Of a DNA stretch of 64,000 bases, positions 60,162-64,000 are shown piece by piece. Below the pieces are notes generated by a model. It was given only the letters and a program-made list of their open reading frames with translations, ran no database searches and was not told where the DNA came from. Both the position numbers and the translations under genes were made by a program. Source of the DNA: Oxyruncus cristatus (Eukaryota > Chordata > Aves > Passeriformes > Cotingidae); NCBI GenBank assembly GCA_013399855.1, contig VXAY01003846.1, forward strand, positions 1,909,020 to 1,973,019, written 5' to 3'. Each line of letters opens with the position of its first letter. Position 1 is the first letter of the stretch.

Positions 60162-63100
60162 AGTTTCCTGTAAGTCTGTGGCAGTTGGTGTTTGTTGCTT
60201 TTACACAGATTTGAGCAACATGACTTTTGGCCATAGGCTGCATCAATTCTCACTGCAAATATCTGATTGCTACCTGACCAGCAGCTAACCCTGCTCTCCA
60301 GCTGCTCAGTGAGGAAGAGTATCTCATATCCACTCAATAATCAAAGTAATCTGTTACTGGCCTTCTCACGTTAGTGCCATACCTTCACTCTGCTGACTTT
60401 TATTTCTGCATTCCCCCTGCCGGTTAGGTGTTGTGGGACCTGGGAACCCTCCCAGCTTCCTTTGCATCACCTTATTTTTCAGTAGCTGGCAGGAAGAATT
60501 ATATAGTGATCCATGGACATTGCTATGAAATGCATTTAATGGATGACCAGGCTGCCAAACATTTGAAAGTGATGGAGGAACGCTTCTTGCCAGTTTGAAT
60601 AAGTATCAGAAAGCTGGGATTTGCACTAAGTGTTGGGGTTCTCTACTTGAGTGGGTAACAGCTGCCTGCCTGCCTGCCAGATCTGAAACCAGAAATTAAA
60701 CTGTGGCATGGCTGTGCTTGTAAAAATGTTAATATTTGCCTGCTGTGTTGATGACATTTTTTAGTTCTTTTTGTAAAATGTTCCCTAATTAACCACTGGC
60801 ATGAGCCTCTCCATGGGAATTGGGTGTTTAATTTTTCAGAAAGAAAGGAAGAAATATTTTTCTTCCAACTTGGGAGGAACTGGCTGCGGTACCCAAAGTC
60901 TTGATATTGTTAAATCAGTTTTTGAACTGAAATTGAAAGTCAAATTAAGGCATATAAAAGTTGCATGATAATTTAGTTTCCTTGGTGGGACATATGTGTG
61001 ATATGCAGGTCTACTGAGTCGTTGCTCTGTATTTTATGTGGGTGTGTGTAAATATGCTGCTTGAGCTGAGTCACATTTCCTTTGTCGTCACAATCCTTCA
61101 TGAGCAATGCAATTAAACAGCTTATGAAAAATGATGTACTAGTAAAATTTGATTTAGGACAGTGTTTAAAACACTTTAAACAATGTATCTCAGTCCTATA
61201 CTGTGTTGACATAAAACTACATTATTAAAAATATACAACTACTGTAATAGGTGCTAATTGTATGTTACTCTTACACCCCTTAAGAATTTTTTCCCTATAC
61301 ACACACTTGCTTTGGGAAGAGGGAAACTTTTACGTTGTTAAGTACCGTCCAATTTGTGTTCATAACTGAATTTTGGCACCAAAACTGGTATAGAGCATTA
61401 GTCCATGCTGTGATATGCTCCTGATGCTTCTGAAATAGTGTTTTTTCTGTTTCTTAATAGATACCTTAGCTTTGCTCTACACCAGAAAATAGAGATGGTT
61501 GGAAAAGATCTCGATGGGGACAGCAGAAAGCCTCTTATAAGATCATTCCTACTAGATACAAGAAAGTATTGTAGTGAGATTCTCATCCATAACAGTTTTA
61601 TATAAAAAGGACATTTTTAAAACAGCTGCCACAAAATTAGAACTTCAGAAATGAAGCAGATGGGCAAACCCAAAGCTGTTACTTTGCTTCCTTCATCTGT
61701 ATATGCAAGGTCTCTGTCTTCTAATGCACAATAGAAGCATGAGCCTCTGTTTCCTAGGTAAAGGAGCTTCCGCATGCCTGGAACTAGTAAAGCAGCAACC
61801 AGCAAGCAATCGGGAATTGGCTTTTCAGGAACAAATAATAACTCCTAATCAATAAATTGATACTTCTCATTAGTCTGTTTCTTGTATGCGTACTATTTAG
61901 AGAGCATACTGTTCTCCAAATGCATGTATTAATTATTATGCTATTATGTAAAAAATATTATTTCATTTTGTAATGAATGTATTTTGAACTACTTGGGCTA
62001 GCTGAAAAATAAACAGTCTTGAAGCTTGGAAGCTGTTTTTAAGAATGTGTGATGACTTGCGGATTTTTTAATTAATTGAAACATTCATCTTTGTTTTCTC
62101 AGAAATGTGTCTGGGTTAGTTAAAGATGTGTAACACAGTAAAATAAACTTGTAAGTTATCTCCTATGAAATGGGTTTAGAATAAGAAGGGTTTCTGTTTG
62201 ATTCCATTTACACCGCTTTCTATGTTTTGAGTAACATTTTCAGATACAAAGTGACTCCTCGGAAGTACCATAAAATGAGAAAAGCTTAAGGGCACATTGT
62301 GCTATTAGTGAGTGATGATACTTTTATCTGGCAGTTCAGTTGGCTTGAATAATACAAGGTTTTTGTGATTTATTACCTTACAGTACTGAAATAGTATCTA
62401 CTAGTACAAATGTTTCCATTAAAAGAGAAAGTGAACTTACTAAATGGAAAAGATAATGTTTTATTAATTTTTCTTCTTGGTTTTATGTTCTTGTGCCCTG
62501 CAGCTCCTGTGCAGCTGCTCTAAGTGCAGATGCAAATACCAGCTTGCTTAATAGGGTAATTAAAGGCAGTTGAGAAAAGTTATGTAATGGATACTCACAA
62601 ACTGTAAAATGTATTCAGTCCGTAGAATATGATATTTGTGGAGTTGTCTCCTGAGGTTGGAAAGGCATTGCACACGACTTCTCGAGTAGTTCTTTTTTTC
62701 TGAAATTGGATGTGGGGGAAAAAAAAAAATAGACCCTTCCTGATTTCTGCAGATTCTAAATTCATTTTACTTGAGTAGGATAATTTAAAATTATTTTCCC
62801 ATTATTAACCTAGCTTCCCTATATAGTTTAAAAACAATGTATTGAAATCCTTGCTAGCAGCTGTATTATCAGGAAGACCATTATGAAACACCAGTTTTCA
62901 GGAAAAAGGCTTCAGACTGTGCTCAGCATTTCTCTTTACAGCTTTGTGTAGAGCATCCTGAATGTAATTGAGGACAGGCTCCAAGGGCACAGTGCATTGT
63001 GTAGGTTATCAGGGGAAATAAAAACTGCCTGTTTAACATGTTCAGAAGTCTGTGATTAGGTAATGGAAGACTTTTGTTTTCAAAACTACAAGGTTTTGAA

Positions 63101-63429
63101 AGTGGACATTGTCTTTTTAAAACTAGTAGCAACATTTTGGGACAACTTCCCATATACAAGACTTCACAAATCTTTGCAATGATGTAGTTTTTGGGCTACT
63201 CATTAGAATTGTTTTTCTTTAGTAGCAAAGTGTAAAATTCAACTGTAATTAGCAGTTTAACCATAGAGATAAGGTTATAAACATTCAGAATTCAGTGTAC
63301 ATTTGAAAGAAGATTTCCTACAATTTAGAGAATGAAGCATAAACTGGCTTTGCTACTAAAATAAGTGTGTATGGGACTACAACGTTTCAAATGAATTAAA
63401 TAAATATTTGGACAAAATGTACAGTATAG

Positions 63430-63652
63430 CCTATATTGGATATTAGGAAAAATTTTCTTCATGGAAAGGATTGTTAAACATTGGAACAGGTTGTGCAGGG
63501 AAGTGGATGAGTCACCATCCCTAGAGGTGTTTAAAAGATGTGCAGTTGTGACACTTAGGGACACAGTTTAGTAGTGGACTTGGCAGTGCCAGGTTAACAG
63601 TTGGACTCAATCATAAAGATTTCTTCAACCAAAACAATTCCTTGATTCTATG
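63430..63652 (+). mobile_element. CR1 LINE 3' end, plus strand, 5'-truncated
   Basis: In order: GGATATTAGGAAAAATTTTC, AACATTGGAACAGGTTGTGC, AGGGAAGTGGATGAGTCACC, CATCCCTAGAGGTGTTTAAA, ACTTAGGGACACAGTTTAGT, GTGGACTTGGCAGTGCCAGG, TTAACAGTTGGACTC and the tail TTGATTCTATGG. This is a classic avian CR1 3' untranslated region. It is moderately diverged and truncated at the 5' side, as most CR1 copies are. Confidence 0.95.
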
Positions 63653-64000
63653 GTAAAGTGTTAGATTATGACACTGGAAGACTTGGAAGAGGTGTTCTGA
63701 TGGCATATGACAGTTGGTCTTTTTGTAGCTCATACCAGACCATTTTAAGTAGGATCCAGTTTAACAGTCCTGAACTACCAATGTCAGTATCACCCATAGT
63801 CTTTCTCCTCCTTCCTGTCCTCAAGCCACTCTCTTGTCAAAGTTTTTCTTTTCTAATTCCTTACCTAACATTCTAGTCTGTGGATTTATTTCCACTCCTT
63901 CCTATCATGTGTGCGTATGGAGACAGCGTTGGGGACACAGGGCAGCTGATCCAGGTCCACCTTGCAGTGAGAAAAGTGACTGCCAGCAGGGTCTGTGCTT
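63653..64000. other. Non-coding sequence at the window edge
   Basis: No recognisable exon or repeat. The plus frame 63,658-63,876 starts at the edge of the CR1 and has no domain. Confidence 0.5.

Larger units (their letters stand above)
55836..63429 (+). other. Non-coding sequence; no exon recognised
   Basis: AT-rich. Overlapping frames on both strands at 59,115-59,549 mark another GC-richer patch of unknown origin (59,180-59,340). Other frames (57,018-57,209, 59,732-59,998, 62,923-63,159) have no domain. A (CTGC)4 simple repeat lies at 60,662-60,678. Confidence 0.45.

Overview
This window is vertebrate nuclear DNA and almost certainly avian. The best evidence is its retrotransposons. There are four CR1 LINE 3' ends (about 11.2, 27.7, 39.0 and 63.4 kb), two of which end in the ATTCTATG-type tail typical of bird CR1. 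A tRNA-Ile-derived SINE with a CR1-like tail lies near 32.0 kb; from memory this matches the TguSINE1 type known from passerines, so a songbird or close relative is the most likely source. Three retroviral-type LTRs are also present. There are no bacterial-style genes: the open reading frames are short, overlap on both strands, and are mostly what AT-rich intergenic or intronic DNA gives by chance.

Layout. 1-12.8 kb is AT-rich non-coding sequence holding an LTR fragment (2.5-2.9 kb), a 1.39-kb apparently solo LTR with a 5-bp target duplication and inverted termini (6.6-8.0 kb), and an old CR1 (11.2-11.6 kb). At 12.8-13.2 kb comes a compact block with homeodomain-type ATTA sites, a G-rich quadruplex candidate and a long polypyrimidine tract. 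13.2-14.1 kb is a clear CpG island and the only strong sign of a gene. It offers two plausible plus-strand starts: a GC-rich exon ending at a consensus donor (13,527), and a TATA box with a CRE-like site 9 bases upstream (14,031-14,056). 14.2-64 kb is long, AT-rich and without a recognised coding exon. Hand counts suggest T>A and G>C on the plus strand here, as expected if this is a very long first intron of a plus-strand gene starting at the island. It contains CR1 copies, the SINE, another LTR (55.3-55.8 kb), a 507-base assembly gap inside a CR1 (39,103-39,609) and some weak splice-bounded exon candidates (19.5, 51.65 and 58.5 kb).

I could not identify the gene served by the CpG island, because no conserved protein sequence is visible. 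I found no CRISPR array, operon, tRNA or rRNA gene, or convincing new biological system. The most useful outputs are the repeat annotation, the promoter architecture and a short list of testable exon candidates.
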